Shown here one piece after another: positions 35,216 through 51,588 of a DNA stretch of 64,000 nucleotides (position 1 is the stretch's first letter; the number at the start of each line of letters is the position of its first letter). The notes beneath the pieces are model-generated. The model made no database searches. It was given only the letters and a program-made list of their open reading frames with translations, and was not told the DNA's origin. A program made the position numbers and the translations under genes. The stretch covers positions 1-64,000 of the forward strand of contig PUQB01000621.1 of assembly GCA_003024785.1 (NCBI GenBank). Direction: 5' to 3'. This DNA comes from Selaginella tamariscina (taxonomy: Eukaryota; Streptophyta; Lycopodiopsida; Selaginellales; Selaginellaceae).

Positions 35216-38200
35216 TGTAAAGCATCGTGCTCCTAAATGGGGAACACACAACAAGCGAACATCACACGGTCTGTATAAGAAATAAATTAAAAAATTCTAA
35301 CAATAATAAATAACAAAATTCAAACATTTATGTTTAGTGCCGTTTTCGATAAAATAAATTATTTTATTTTGATCAAGAATCATATTAATGTTTTTATATA
35401 TCAATGTGTGTTATAATATTCTTAATTATAACCTTCTAGAAATAACCAACTAAACTAAAGAAAATATTAAAACATTTGTATGTGATTAAATATTCAATTT
35501 ATATTAACTTAAATTTTGTTTTATAAATAAATTAAAATTAATAAGTAAATAAAATACAATCCTTGCATTTGTACAAATACAAATGAAAACATAATTCCTT
35601 AAACATTTGTTACTACACTGGAGGACATAATATATGTATATAGTATGTATATGTATGCATATACACTTTGCACACATGTATCACACTCAAGTACTCTGTA
35701 TCTCTCCCAACCAGTACATCTTAAAAAATAATCAGATGTTTAATTTTATTATATTCCTTATTATTTTATTTTCATTTTTAGAATATGAAAAATAATGACA
35801 TAAATTAAGATGTTTTTTTAACAGATTATAATATTTTAACAAAATTCAAAATTATATTTATTAAATAATATTAAAGAAAGTTCCTATGTAGAATTAATTT
35901 GAATATTCTCAATACATATCTATGAATATTCTTATAACCATAATTTAATTAAATTAAAGATAAAAGAGATTTCAAAAAATGTAACCGATGTAATTATTGC
36001 ATATTTTTGAGATCACATGAAGAATATATTTTTCTTAAGGTTTAATCATTGTTATTAAAAGTGTGTGTAATAATGCTCTTAATTATTAGCCTTTTAAAAA
36101 TGACTAACCAACCCAAAAAATAATAAAACATTTGTATATGTAGTATAAATAATTGAGTGTGTTCAATTATATTAACTTAAATTTTATTTTATAAAAAACT
36201 TAAATATATTTATTTAATTAAAATAAATAAATTAAGTATAACACTCACAATTGTATAAATCTAAATCAAAAACATAACACTTCTTGCTTTAAAATAATAA
36301 AGTCACACTCGAGTACATAATATATGTATGTTATATATGTGATTTTATGTATACATACATACACTCTAGTGTGCATCACACCGAACTATTCTATATCTTT
36401 CCAATGAATACATCTTAAAAAATAATTTATTTTTGGGATGTCTAATTTTATTGTATTACTTTATTAATTTATTTTCATTTTAGAACATGAAAATATATAT
36501 ATAAACTAAGATGTGTTTTTTAATAAATTAATAATATTTTAAAATTATATTATTATATAATATTAAAAAAAAGTTCTCAAGTGGAATTAATTTAAATATA
36601 ATATTTTATAACCATAATTTTAAAAACATATTTCTCTACTACATTGGTCCTTAATTTAATTAAGATATAAAGAAATTTCAATATCACATAATGATGGTAT
36701 TTAAAATGGTATATTTGAAATTACATGAAAGAATATAATTTCTTAAGTTTTTAATTATTGTTATTAAAAACTTATAAGAATACTAAATGACTAACTAAAG
36801 AAAATATTAAAACATTTGTATATGTGATATAGAAAAATTTGTTATGTTTAATTTATATTAACTTAATTTTTTTTATAAAAAAAAACTAAATATATACATG
36901 TACATTAAATAAGTAAATTAATATAACATTCATAATTGTATAAATATAGAACAAAATATAATTTATTAAACTTTTGTTATTTTGAAGTAAAATGTTATAT
37001 ATTCAAAAAAAATTTAAAACACCTTTTTTGAGTTTATAATTAATAAATTTCAAGGTATAATATATCTTTTGTAATATTATGTAATCTTATAAACTTATTT
37101 ATTAAGTTAACCTTTTTTAAAAATGAAAACGATTATAATGCATATTTTCATTTATAAAAAAGATTCAACCAATTATAATAGTAAAAAATATTATATGTAG
37201 ATATGTATATTAATATTTTTATAAAAAGAGCATGGCATATTAAATCTTAAATTTAAATATTCATTTTTATTAAAATAAATGAATAACTAAATCATATTTA
37301 AATGTTATTCAATAAATTATAATTTATATATTTGTGTAGGAGGAACTTGAATTATAACATTAATGAAAACATTAAAAAGTGAAATTTAATTTAATTAGGT
37401 CTAATAACTTTTAAAATATTTTATAGATTACATATATATATAATATTCATTTATATGAATCAATATGTTTATTCTATTAAAGAGTATATATACAATCAAA
37501 TGCACTAATTCATATAATTTTAATATAAGTACATTATTGTTTTATAATGTTAAAACAAATAAAAAAATTTAATTCTTAAATTAATAAATTTATCAATATA
37601 AATATGATATGGATTTCTTTTTCATATAATAATAATTAATTGCTCAACCTCGTCGGAATTCTTTTGAATATACTTGTTATAAGTATATATACATACATTT
37701 TATATCATATTTAAAATGTAAAACTTATGTAATTATATTTAACATTTAAATATTATAATTAAAATAGATTTCACATGATATATACATTGTATATCCAAGT
37801 CATTCATTAATTTATATTTTAAGAAATATTAATTTCATTATTTTAAACAATTATTTTGTTTGAAAACACAATATAATTAATATTTTTGTATCATGAAATA
37901 ATTTATTACTTGATATAAGACATATATTTAATTTCTTACACTAAAATATTTCCAACCATTTTTATATTTTAATTACTATTCCTTATTCTTTTAAATAAAT
38001 TTTATTTCAACTATATTTACTTAGGAATTAAGTGATTTAAAAAACATTTTTAAGTGAAATGTCACTTACCTTCTTTAAAATTTAATATATATGCTATTGA
38101 AATATTGTTCATTTTATTACCCTTAAGAATTATATTATATATTAAGCATAATAATAATAATTCTTATATAACATAAAGAAGAAAAAAAATTAAAATAAAC

Positions 38201-38930
38201 TTTTTACATACACAAATTTTAAATTTCCATATAATTAAGGTTTCATAAGCATGTTATTATTATTATTTAAAAATTATTCTAATTAATTTTAAATTCATTC
38301 ATTTAGATGATCTTTATTTATGTATAATTTGTTATGTACATAATCTTAAATAAAATAGAAATAACTAAAATAAAATATTTTATCATATTACATCTATGTG
38401 AATAACACCTTATATTTAAAAATGCACACAAACATTTTTTAAAATAAATTTAAAATAAAAATAATAAATACAAATACAAATACATTATAGTAGAGACAAA
38501 TATCTCGTTGTAGTAATAATGTTTAAAACTTTTAAAAATAAATTTAAGATTGTAAAGTTTTAATTACAGTATTTTAATGTGTCATGAATTTTAATATCTT
38601 AAACGATTGAGAATACATTAAAGTATTTTATTTAAATATTAAAATTTTATGAAGTTTAGATGTTCCACAACCACTTTAAATATCACGATAATTGATGTGA
38701 ATTAAATAAATTTTAAATTTCATCATATGAATAATTAAACATAAATAAGTAGGATTTAAATATGAATCACATTTTAAAAACAGTGCAGTTTAATAAAAGA
38801 GACATTGCAGCTGAGAGAGATATTTACATACATATAATAAAAATGGTAGTGCTATTAGTTTAAAAAAATGAATGCATGAAATTAAATTAAATTTTTAAAT
38901 AATTAATGTCATTACATATGATGATCCATT
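35216..38930. other. AT-rich repeat-bearing desert, no gene seen
   Basis: About 3.7 kb of very AT-rich DNA. Blocks such as CTTAAAAAATAAT with a following long T/A tract recur at about 35722 and 36413, giving a diverged tandem pair with a spacing near 700 bp (about 35400-36060 and 36060-36780) and a partial third. A related stretch occurs near 56450-56680. No ORF of note. Confidence 0.55.
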
Positions 38931-39005
38931 AACTGAAATTAAATAGAGATTAGGGCTAGGGCTTGGGTTTTGGCAGGGGAATGAGGTGATCTGTGGAGCA
39001 AGCGC

Positions 39006-43227
<4,222 letters not shown>

Positions 43228-43424
43228 CTGTACATTTTTCTACGAGGAATAATACGAAGTTTCGCATATTAAAGTATAACGTTTGTAAGGTACGTATATC
43301 TATATGATATTCAATATACCAGATAATAACGAAGTCGTAATTGATAGTACAAACTACTCTCTCTCTGCGCACGCACCAAGTAGTTAAAAGCTTTCTACTT
43401 ACACGAAGTAGGACCGTTTACATA

Positions 43425-44175
43425 CTAGACAGGTTCTGCAAACTCGAGTGCATTACCATCAGGGTCTCGTGTAAACACTGCAGGTCTCCCAGATTTGCTC
43501 GCAGAGTAAGGAATACCTTCACAAGAAAAAAACAATATTTTAAGTGATGCATTAATAAGTCCATCATGTAAGTATACATAGTTATTAGGTGATAATATAA
43601 GATTAGTGACCTGCAATGTCTAAGGCATCCCTGAGCGCAGATGCATTCTTGATAGTAATACATGCATGCCTGTCTCTTCCCCCGTGTTCTGGTCGTCCTG
43701 TTAGAGGGTCCGGATTGGGGAGCTCCATTAGGTGGATCATTCCAGAGCCCACCCATAGCCAAGCTCCACGATATGGTAGTTTCTTCTCCGGTCTATCCGG
43801 GTTTAGCTCTAATCCTGTATACATGTTTAGATTATTTGCATATACCTGTATCTATCTCTCTCTCTCTCTCACACACACACACGCATGCACATATCTTACC
43901 AAGAACACCCTGATAGAATTGAAGGGATTTCTCCAGATTTTGCATAGCAGACCCACATGATGGAGCTCTAAGCATTCGATTGCTGTACACCACATTATAT
44001 AGTTCATATGGTATAAAGTAGCATAGTACACACACACACACACACATCTTACGGCGCGTTGTGGAAGGATTTGTTTTAGCAATTGGAGTAGTAGAAGAGG
44101 CTTATTGCGGCGGATGGAATATGCTTGTCCATTGAAAAAGCATCTTGATCGGCATATCTGTTGAAATTAGCCATG
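43425..44175 (-). CDS. Glyoxalase I/bleomycin-resistance superfamily protein, frame disrupted
   Basis: A vicinal-oxygen-chelate fold protein of the plastid glyoxalase-like group, metal-binding, substrate uncertain. Exons on the minus strand: 43900-43982 (CLELHHVGLL then NLEKSLQFYQGVLG), 43611-43814 (LELNPDRPEKKLPYRGAWLW, MIHLMELPNPDP, HACITI) and 43425-43516 (IPYSASKSGRPAVFTRDPDG, ALEFAEP). The His in LHHVG and Glu in LEFAEP fit metal ligands. Within the first of these exons one A is missing from a run (near 43940) so the two halves lie in different frames. The upstream transit-peptide exon (about 44045-44175) begins with MANFNR but also does not stay open. Either consensus errors or a decaying gene. 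It ends less than 200 bp from the golgin 3' end, tail to tail. Confidence 0.75.
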
Positions 44176-44549
44176 GTGTTTTATAATTCATATAATACTT
44201 ACACTTTTGGGAGCAACACAAGATTGTGTGGTGCCCAACAAGCCATAGCTATGCAAAGAAGTCTCCATGTAGAACAAATTCCTTGCCAGGTTTTGAACCC
44301 TGGACCTTTATGATGATCTGAACCGTTCAACGCTAACGATCATGATCGTAAACTTACATTTATACCACGATATGAGAACCAACATATGGATATATTAAAA
44401 CTTTCAGTTCTATAGACAAAAATCTTATGCTTCACTTGTTTGATTTTCCTTATGAACTCCTTAATTATTGTAGAAAATCCTCCACTTTTCTTCTTTTCTT
44501 CTATTTGGATTTCCCAGGAAGTCATCCATATACATACAACAAAGCCTAG

Positions 44550-46752
44550 TCACTGCGAGGGATATATACACGATCCAGAACCTACAAAGACATGTGTATG
44601 TGTTATGTGCTCTCACACACACACACGCATACACACACGTACTTGGGTCTGACACCGTGACTAGGGCATTTCCATCGAAGTAGCAGTTCCAATAGTTGCG
44701 ACCGTGCTTCTGGTAGTAACTATTGAAAGCATAAGAGGCATGCGAATCCACATTGTTCGGTTCAAAGCAAGATCCTCCTGGTTGGATAGCGGTGCAATCA
44801 GCTCCTCCCTCCCCACACGCATAGTTCAAACCCGCCATCATCTTCGACGCATCCCCACCGGGTTTCGCAACACACCATACGTGTCCTCCCCCGCCACCGC
44901 CACCTCCGCCACTAGCCGGTGGCGGAGGTTCGTGTCCACAGCACGGTTGACTGCTGCTTGCCGGCGGCGGGGGTGCGTACTCACAACAAGTCGGAGGCAG
45001 CGGAGGAGTATATACCGTTGGAGGTGGAGTATATACCGTTGGAGGTGCAGTAGGCGGAGTATATACTGTTGGAGGTGGATATGGATATATACTGTTGGAG
45101 GAGGATAGGATATAACAGGGGCATATGGAGGCCTTGTGAATGTAGGAGGTGGATGTATAGGAGGAATGACACGTGGCGGTGGGGGATTAGGCGTTGGTAA
45201 ACACATTGCAATTGGGAGGTGGAGTGATCGGAAGGAGGTGGAAGTGATCTCGAAGGTGGCGGAGGTGGAGATGATCTCGAAGGTGGTGGATGAGCAGTCG
45301 GAGGTCGAAGTATAGGGAAGACTAGTGGTGGCGGCGGTCGCCCAGCCGCTGGAGGTCGTGGTACGGGGATAGCCAACGGTGGGGGAGGTGGGTATCTAAG
45401 CGGAGATGGAGGACGTGGTATAGGGATGGTTAAAGGTGGGGGAGGGCTCTGACCTGACTGACCTCCCTGTAGAACCCCGATGTCGTACACGGTCGAGAGA
45501 TCCGACGGACGGAAGATACCAAAGTTACGCTGGGTGGTCGGACCGGGTTTCTTGTTCTCGTTGAAGAGAGCGAAGATGAACACCGTGGGCGTCTGTTTGG
45601 GTCTCATCGGCGTTCCGACTCCCGATTGGACGTGCCTGACGAGGTTCCGGTTGTACGTCATAGCGTTTGACACGCTGGCTCCGAGCTCGACGGGGGAGCC
45701 CTCGGACGGCCAGCCGGTCTCCGACACGAGCACCGGTACGTTGGTGAAACCCAGCTTCTCCATTGCCGTATACACTGCATCGACCTGTGCATCGAAGAGG
45801 TTGTCGTAGTGGAGCCTCGTTTTCGGGTCCGTCACGCCCTTGTTCGACTCGAAGAGCGCGTACGCGAGAGAGACATCCATCGGCTTGGCTTTGTAAGAGT
45901 AGTACGGGTACACGTTTACCATCAGCGGTGCTCCGGTCTGGTTGAGAAACCGAAGGAGAGGTAGCAGGACCGGCTTGACGAGGTCGGACCGGAACTCTCC
46001 GTCGGACGGTGGGAAGCTCGTGTTGAGTATAGACATGCAATGTGGCGTAGAGACGAGAACGCGGTTGTCTAGTCTGAGCTCGATCAGTGCAGCTCGTAGG
46101 TTCTGCATCACCGTCACCAGCTGTGTGTGGACCGACGACGATACGTTTGTGTCCGTGAGCACCTGGTTACCGACTGCCACCACAGTTACCGGGGAAGACC
46201 GCATGTACGGTGCCACATTCTCGCTCGCCCACTTAAGTGCTGCTTGCTCGTCTAGGAGACTCGGTATCTCCTCGTTCGTGACTCCGACTATGAACTCCAT
46301 GTGGCTGTTTGCGAATGCAGTGAGTATGACCGGGTTGCTGTCGTACAGCTTCACCTTTCGGATCGTCGTGGAGTTTATGAGTCGGACTACTTGTGTTGCA
46401 GACGGTAAGTTGTTCGCAACTTGTCCATAGTTTATCCCAATGTTTGTTGCTATTGCCGCTTCACCTGTAAACACCGCATGTGTGCGTGCGTGCGTGCGTG
46501 TATTCATATCGGTATCTTACTATATAGATACACACACATGTATATATGTACATGGAAGATACTAATGTGCTGTCTCCAGCCATCATTCAGAGCTATAGAA
46601 TAACACAAACAAGCAGTCACTATTAACTAGCATGCGTGCGTGTGAAACACACAAGGTTATTAAAACTACCTAGTTTTTCTTACAATTAACTTACATTGTG
46701 ATGTCAAGACTGCAACGAACAAGGCCGCATATATGTGTAAAACATGAAGCAT
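44550..46752 (-). CDS. GH17 endo-1,3-beta-glucanase with proline-rich linker and X8 domain
   Basis: A secreted wall glucanase. Exon 1 (46695-46752) encodes a signal peptide (MLHVLHIYAALFVAVLTSQ). Exon 2 (from 46464) starts NIGINYGQVANNLPSATQVV and has the GH17 set: VAVGNQVL, MVNVYPYYSY, VSETGWPSEG (catalytic Glu) and FIFALFNENKKPG with the second Glu. A long Pro-rich linker follows (PPPPL and VYTPP repeats, extensin-like). Then the callose-binding X8 domain: VWCVAKPGGD, LNYACGEGGADCTAIQPGG, WNCYFDG, and a short last exon (44550-44581) completing DPSSGSCIYPSQ. In the GH17 part the canonical VGNEVL Glu reads Gln (VGNQVL), so the acid/base residue may be lost. The linker changes frame twice (about 45225 and 45085) with no clear introns; indels in the repeats are likely. 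Confidence 0.85.
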
Positions 46753-47525
46753 ATCTGTTGCTTAAGGAAGGTACCTCAAAGCTGCATAAGGGTAGCTGCC
46801 CTTAATTAAAAGGGTACCGAGAAGAAGGTGTATGTACGAGTTTTGCAGTGCAAGCTACATCCCATGTGTTTTGTTCTGGGACACTCTGGCAAAGTAATTG
46901 ATATATTTATATAGAGAGAGACCCAAGGAATCGAAAAGGAAGCACTTGCTTGCTAGTGGGTTCCCTCCAAGCAAAAGCAAAAGGGTAAAGTTGTTCCCAT
47001 TGAAGATCCACATGCTATATTACAACTTTTCCTTTCTTCAAAGATTTTCTGTATAGGAATACACACGCACGCACCACACGCACGCACACACGTACACTTT
47101 CAGCATGTATGAAATAGCTTTTCCTTTCAAAGATTTTATCTCTAGATTTAATTCTACATAGCAATAAAATATGCTGGAGAACACACACACACACAAGTAT
47201 ACCATAGTTATAATGTGCCTCAATGTTGTGCATTTTTAAAAAATATTTTAAAACATTCATTGATTAATTAAAGAAATTTAAAATGTCACGGAGAAAGGTG
47301 TCCAAATATTTTAAGAAAAATATAAAAATGAATAATTATTCTTAAATATATAAATTATTATTAAATAGAACTCATAATTCTACTAATGATATTTATATAC
47401 TCCCTTGTGAAGTAAATTCTCCTCTCTCTCTCACACACACGTGTAAGTATATGTCTCTGTTTATATGTGTATTTAGATACTTGGACCATATCAAATATAC
47501 ATACTAAGTCTAATGTTCTTCAATG

Positions 47526-49545
47526 TTACACGCTCCTTTGTGTGCTCATAGCCTGTATTCCATATATATCACCCATCAATACATAGTCAGCTGCATCTGT
47601 CATATTGCCCTTCACCAATGCATCAAATGCAACTTTGCCCACTTCCAAGTTCTTAAATTTCCTGCACACACTCAACAAAGCCCTCCATGTAACACTAGTC
47701 GCCTCGAAAGGCATGCTTTGGATAATCAACAATGCCTCGTCTAACCTGTTAGCTCTCCCAGCATATCAATCATGCACGTATAGTGATCTACAGTGGGGCA
47801 TATCCCATACGTATACATGCGCTCAAAGTACGTTTTACACACCTCCACGAGACCCGCGTGGCTACACACTGTAAGAATCCATATAAATGTGACACCATCT
47901 AATTGTAAACCAGCTTCCTGTGTGTTCTTTGCTAATGTAAACACCTGAGAAGACTCTCCAACTGAGCTGTATCCTGCTATCAATGCATTCCATGACACGA
48001 TATCTGGAGATTTCACATTGTTGAACATGTGTTCAGCTCTAGTCAAGTTCCCACACTTCCCATAAAAGTCCACCAACATGTTTATAACTACTTGATTTGC
48101 TTCCGAACCAAGCCTGCAAATCTCGGCAGTAATCCATTCTCCGACCCGTAATGCACACAAACACCCGCATGCCTTCAGTGCAGCAACGTATATCAAACTG
48201 TCCGGTTTACAGTCCATGCTGGAGAACAACTCTAAAGCCATCGAGCTTTCCCCATTCTCCACGTATCCAAGCAGCAGTGAAGTCCATACAACAGCGTCCT
48301 TGTAGTGCATCCTGTCAAACACGTCCTGTGCGTGGCTCGTGCTCCCGCATTTCCCATACATGTCCACCAGCGTGCTTGCCACGACAACCTCAGAGTCTAA
48401 CCACGTCTTTCACTTGTTTTGTGGATAGCTATCCCTCTCGAGAGAATACTCCTTTCCGGACACACTCAATCCTGCGCACGCCTTCAGCACAGCAATGTAT
48501 GTGACATGAGTCGGTTTGCAGTCCATCTTGTTAAACAACTCCATAGCTACGGAGCTTTCCCCATTCTCCACGTATCCCATAAGGAGAGAGGTCCATGTAA
48601 CAGCGTCCTTGTGGATCATCCTATCAAAGACTTCCCTGGCATCCTGCATACTCCCGCATTTTGCATACATGTCGATCAATGCGTTTCCTACAAATACAAT
48701 GGTGTCGAGGAATCCATGCTCTTTAACTTGTTTGTGAAACGCAATTCCCTTCTCCAGACACAGTTGCTTCTCTCCACCTATTTGTAGCCAGGCCGGCACA
48801 TGCCTTGATCAAAGCGAAGTATGTAAACGAGTCCGGCTCACAGTCCATGTTGGTGAACATTTCCATAGCAAAAGAGTTCTTCCCATTCTCCACGTATCCC
48901 CGAAGAAGACAGTTCCAAGTAACAACATTCCGGTGAACTGTGCTCTCAAAGACGTCCCGAGCTCGCCGCATGCTCCCACACTTTCCATACATGTCCACCA
49001 GTGTGTTTGCTACATATATGACAGAATCAAACCCCTGCTCTTTCACTTGCTCATGAATGGCAATCCCTTCTCTAACCCAAGCTGCTTCTCCGACTCACTC
49101 TCTCTAACCATCCAACACATGCCTTGATCATAGCAAGATACGTGAACGAGTCCGGTTCGCAGTCCATGCTGGCGTACATGTCCATAGATTTGGAGCTTTC
49201 CCCATTCTCTACGTATCCCATGAGCAGACTGTTCCACGTGACAACATCCCGATGGGCGGTGCTGTCGAAGACTTCCCGGGCAAGCTGCATGCTGCCGCAT
49301 TTGGTGTACATGGTTATCAGTGCAGCAGCTACATACTTGTCTGTGTGATAATTGGCGGCAACTGCATCCAGGTGTAGCCTCTTCCCGCCTTCCAAGTCCC
49401 TTACCGTGCTACATTTTTTCAATGCAAATACAAAGTTCTGGGATGTAATTCTTTGGGTATTCCCTTGTTCTCCTCGTTTCCTACGTCTCTGTAATTCCCT
49501 GTTCCCTGACTGCGGGGTAGTACACACACATGTCCACTCGCGCAC
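47526..49545 (-). pseudogene. PLS-type pentatricopeptide repeat protein, frame broken
   Basis: Organelle RNA-binding PPR proteins act in RNA editing or processing. The intronless minus-strand region holds repeats such as VTWNSLLMGYVENGESS, LVDMYGKCGSMRRARDVFE, IVSWNALIAGYSSVGESSQV and the C-terminal SVTWRALLSVCRKFKNLEVG, close to an E-like domain; no DYW domain is seen. The family sequence continues in order but jumps frame about four times (near 49090, 48785, 48405 and 47745). Either several consensus indels or a pseudogene; paralogues are usually many, so decay is credible here. Unlike typical PPRs, the odd repeats share near-identical MDC(E/K)PDS elements, which suggests recent repeat expansion. 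Its 5' end is copied at 34613-34855. Confidence 0.75.
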
Positions 49546-49559
49546 ATGTATTTTAAAAA

Positions 49560-50160
49560 CAAACCCTAAACCTAAACCCTATTTTTGAATATGAAAAATG
49601 AATATTCAAATATTCGTCAGTCCTACGGAACGTATTTCTTCCGTACATTCTTCTCCAAATGGGCAACACACACACACACAAGAGAATATCCGGTCGTATA
49701 TGAAAAACATGTATTTGTTTTGTTTATATACACTTATAAAAAAATTTAACAATAATAAATGACAAACTTTACATTTACAAGAGAAAACAATGGAAAATAA
49801 ATTATTAATTTTGATAAATGCACACTATGTATACACACACATATATATACATTCTATATTAAACACACACCCGTTTTAAAATTAATATGCGGTATGTTTA
49901 AAATTTTAGTTACAAATAACTTTAGTATATATATTTAAATTAAATAAGTTTTGCACAAAGATAAATTAAAACAACACTCGTATATATGTATATAATTTGG
50001 CTGTGCAAGTAAATTACATGAAAACACACGCACGCGCACATACACACGCACACACACATATTTCCTGTACATGCTTCGTTTTTCATTAGTGTGTACGTAA
50101 GGTTAAACTTGTGCATAACTAGGAATTAATTTATTATGTTTCACATTGAAGCCCTAAGGT
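49560..50160. other. Intergenic with ACCCTAAACC block and shared AT-rich repeat
   Basis: A telomere-like AAACCCTAAACCTAAACCCT block lies at 49561-49581 upstream of the PPR start. The segment 49655-49830 (ATGGGCAACACAC, then AACAATAATAAATGACAAA) resembles 32410-32600 and 35235-35400. No gene seen. Confidence 0.5.
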
Positions 50161-50167
50161 CTTCGCA

Positions 50168-51046
50168 ATGGGAAGAGTGGCGCTCATGGGTCTTCGTAAT
50201 AGCTGGTTAGTGCGATGGATCAGGCGCCGGATCATCGACCCATTGCTCCTCTATGTACGAAGGTATCCCAATCTCTCTCACACACACACGCACACGCACA
50301 CGCACATGCACACAGAGTGTATGGTATTGGCTAATTTGATGAGTTCTTATGCAGGGGACCGAGCCCAAACAGCTGGCTACATCTGCAGCTCTTGGTATCA
50401 CATTAGGTGTTTTCCCAGTCTATGGTGAGTTCTTAATAACATACAACATACACATATATATATGTGATGTATAATACACCTTTTAGGTGCTACTGCACTG
50501 CTTTGTGCATTTGCGGTGTGATCCTTCGCTCAAGGTGTCATGCACCCACGCTTATGATAGCTAATCTGGTAGCAACTCCCATAGAGATCAGGTATGTACA
50601 TATATAACATATATACCAGCACACACACATCAGCTATATACATACAAAACACACATGCGCACACACTCAGGTTTTAATTGATTTTTGTTTTTCTCTGAGC
50701 AGCTTAATCATACCTTTCCTAAGGTTAGGAGAATCAATTATAGGAGCTGAACGCATTGCTTTCTCCACAGACACTTTTAAAGAAGTATTCTCTGGGCATT
50801 TACCTCGTCAAGTTTTGTTTGGTCTCCTTCATGCGGTAAACTCTCTCTCACGCCACACACACACACACACACGTATGTGTCTCTGTTTTACAAATGCTAT
50901 TATTGCAGATACTTGGATGGGTTGTAGCTTCACCTTTCATATACTGCGGCTTATACGTATCTCTGCTTCCTCTTTTCGAGAGGTTAAGTCGAAAACTAAG
51001 AAACGATACTTTGCCACGGCAAGTGCGTGTATCTAGGCCTGCCTAA
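50168..51046 (+). CDS. DUF2062 membrane protein
   Basis: A small membrane protein of unknown function found in plants and bacteria. Exons: start 50168 (MGRVALMGLRNSWLVRWIRR), then TEPKQLATSAALGITLGVFP and VYG, then ATALLCAFA with RSRCHAPTLMIANLVATPIE, then SLIIPFLRLGESIIGAE, FSGHLPRQVLFGLLHA and WVVASPFIYCGLYVSLLPLF up to the TAA at 51044-51046. The Gly- and Pro-rich segment plus NLVATPIE is the DUF2062 signature, and two or three hydrophobic helices are clear. One base is missing near 50515, just before the RSRCHAP block, which creates an early TGA; the downstream exons are well conserved, so a consensus error is the likelier reading. Confidence 0.75.
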
Positions 51047-51162
51047 TCACGTTATTATACACATGTAAGGACATATTAGTGACATTTTATATATGTTCAA
51101 ATGTGAAACTCTACAATGTTGTATATTTCAATTTTACTTCCTGACATGAATTGTTTTTACAG

Positions 51163-51380
51163 TTATACATTAATAAGCGATTTATTATAATAAGGTATAT
51201 AAAAAGTATAATAATCGATTTATTATGGTATATAAAAATATTGTTATAATTGAATATTAAGGTATAAAAACGTTTATACATTAATAAGCGATTTATTATA
51301 ATAAGGTATATAAAAAGTATATAAAATCGATTTATTATGGTATATAAAAATATTGTTATAATTGAATTATTAAGGTATAT
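51163..51380. repeat. Tandem duplication, about 111-bp AT-rich unit
   Basis: TTATACATTAATAAGCGATT starts at 51163 and again at 51274; the following 100 bp also repeat, with a degenerate third start near 51390. It ends about 50 bp from the 3' side of the tRNA gene. Confidence 0.85.
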
Positions 51381-51430
51381 AAATTTATTATAAAAAATAT
51401 TGCGATTTATTAAGATATAAAAAATATTTT

Positions 51431-51455
51431 TGCGGTGAGCGTGGATCGAACACGC

Positions 51456-51498
<43 letters not shown>

Positions 51499-51503
51499 CC
51501 CGC
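51431..51503 (-). tRNA. tRNA-Phe (GAA anticodon)
   Basis: On the minus strand the 73-nt sequence begins GCGGGGATAGCTCAGTTGGG and ends GGTTCG-type T arm and ACCGCA. Acceptor GCGGGGA pairs TCACCGC-side bases; the anticodon loop reads ACTGAAGAT with GAA. A- and B-box promoter motifs are intact, no intron, no encoded CCA. It matches the cytosolic plant tRNA-Phe as I know it. Confidence 0.97.
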
Positions 51504-51588
51504 AAGATGCTAAAATCATTAGGTTTAATTTATATGTACTAGACGTACCCTTAACAAATGGTATCATGGGTTTAGGGTTCTTGAGACA

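Noticed and set aside
44283-44345. GGTTTTGAACCCTGG block resembling a tRNA B box
   Set aside because: Short palindromic block only; no A box at a fitting distance and no element borders.
45480-46430. Plus-strand and other-frame ORFs over the glucanase gene
   Set aside because: Shadow frames of the GC-rich GH17 exon; the minus-strand frame has all family motifs.
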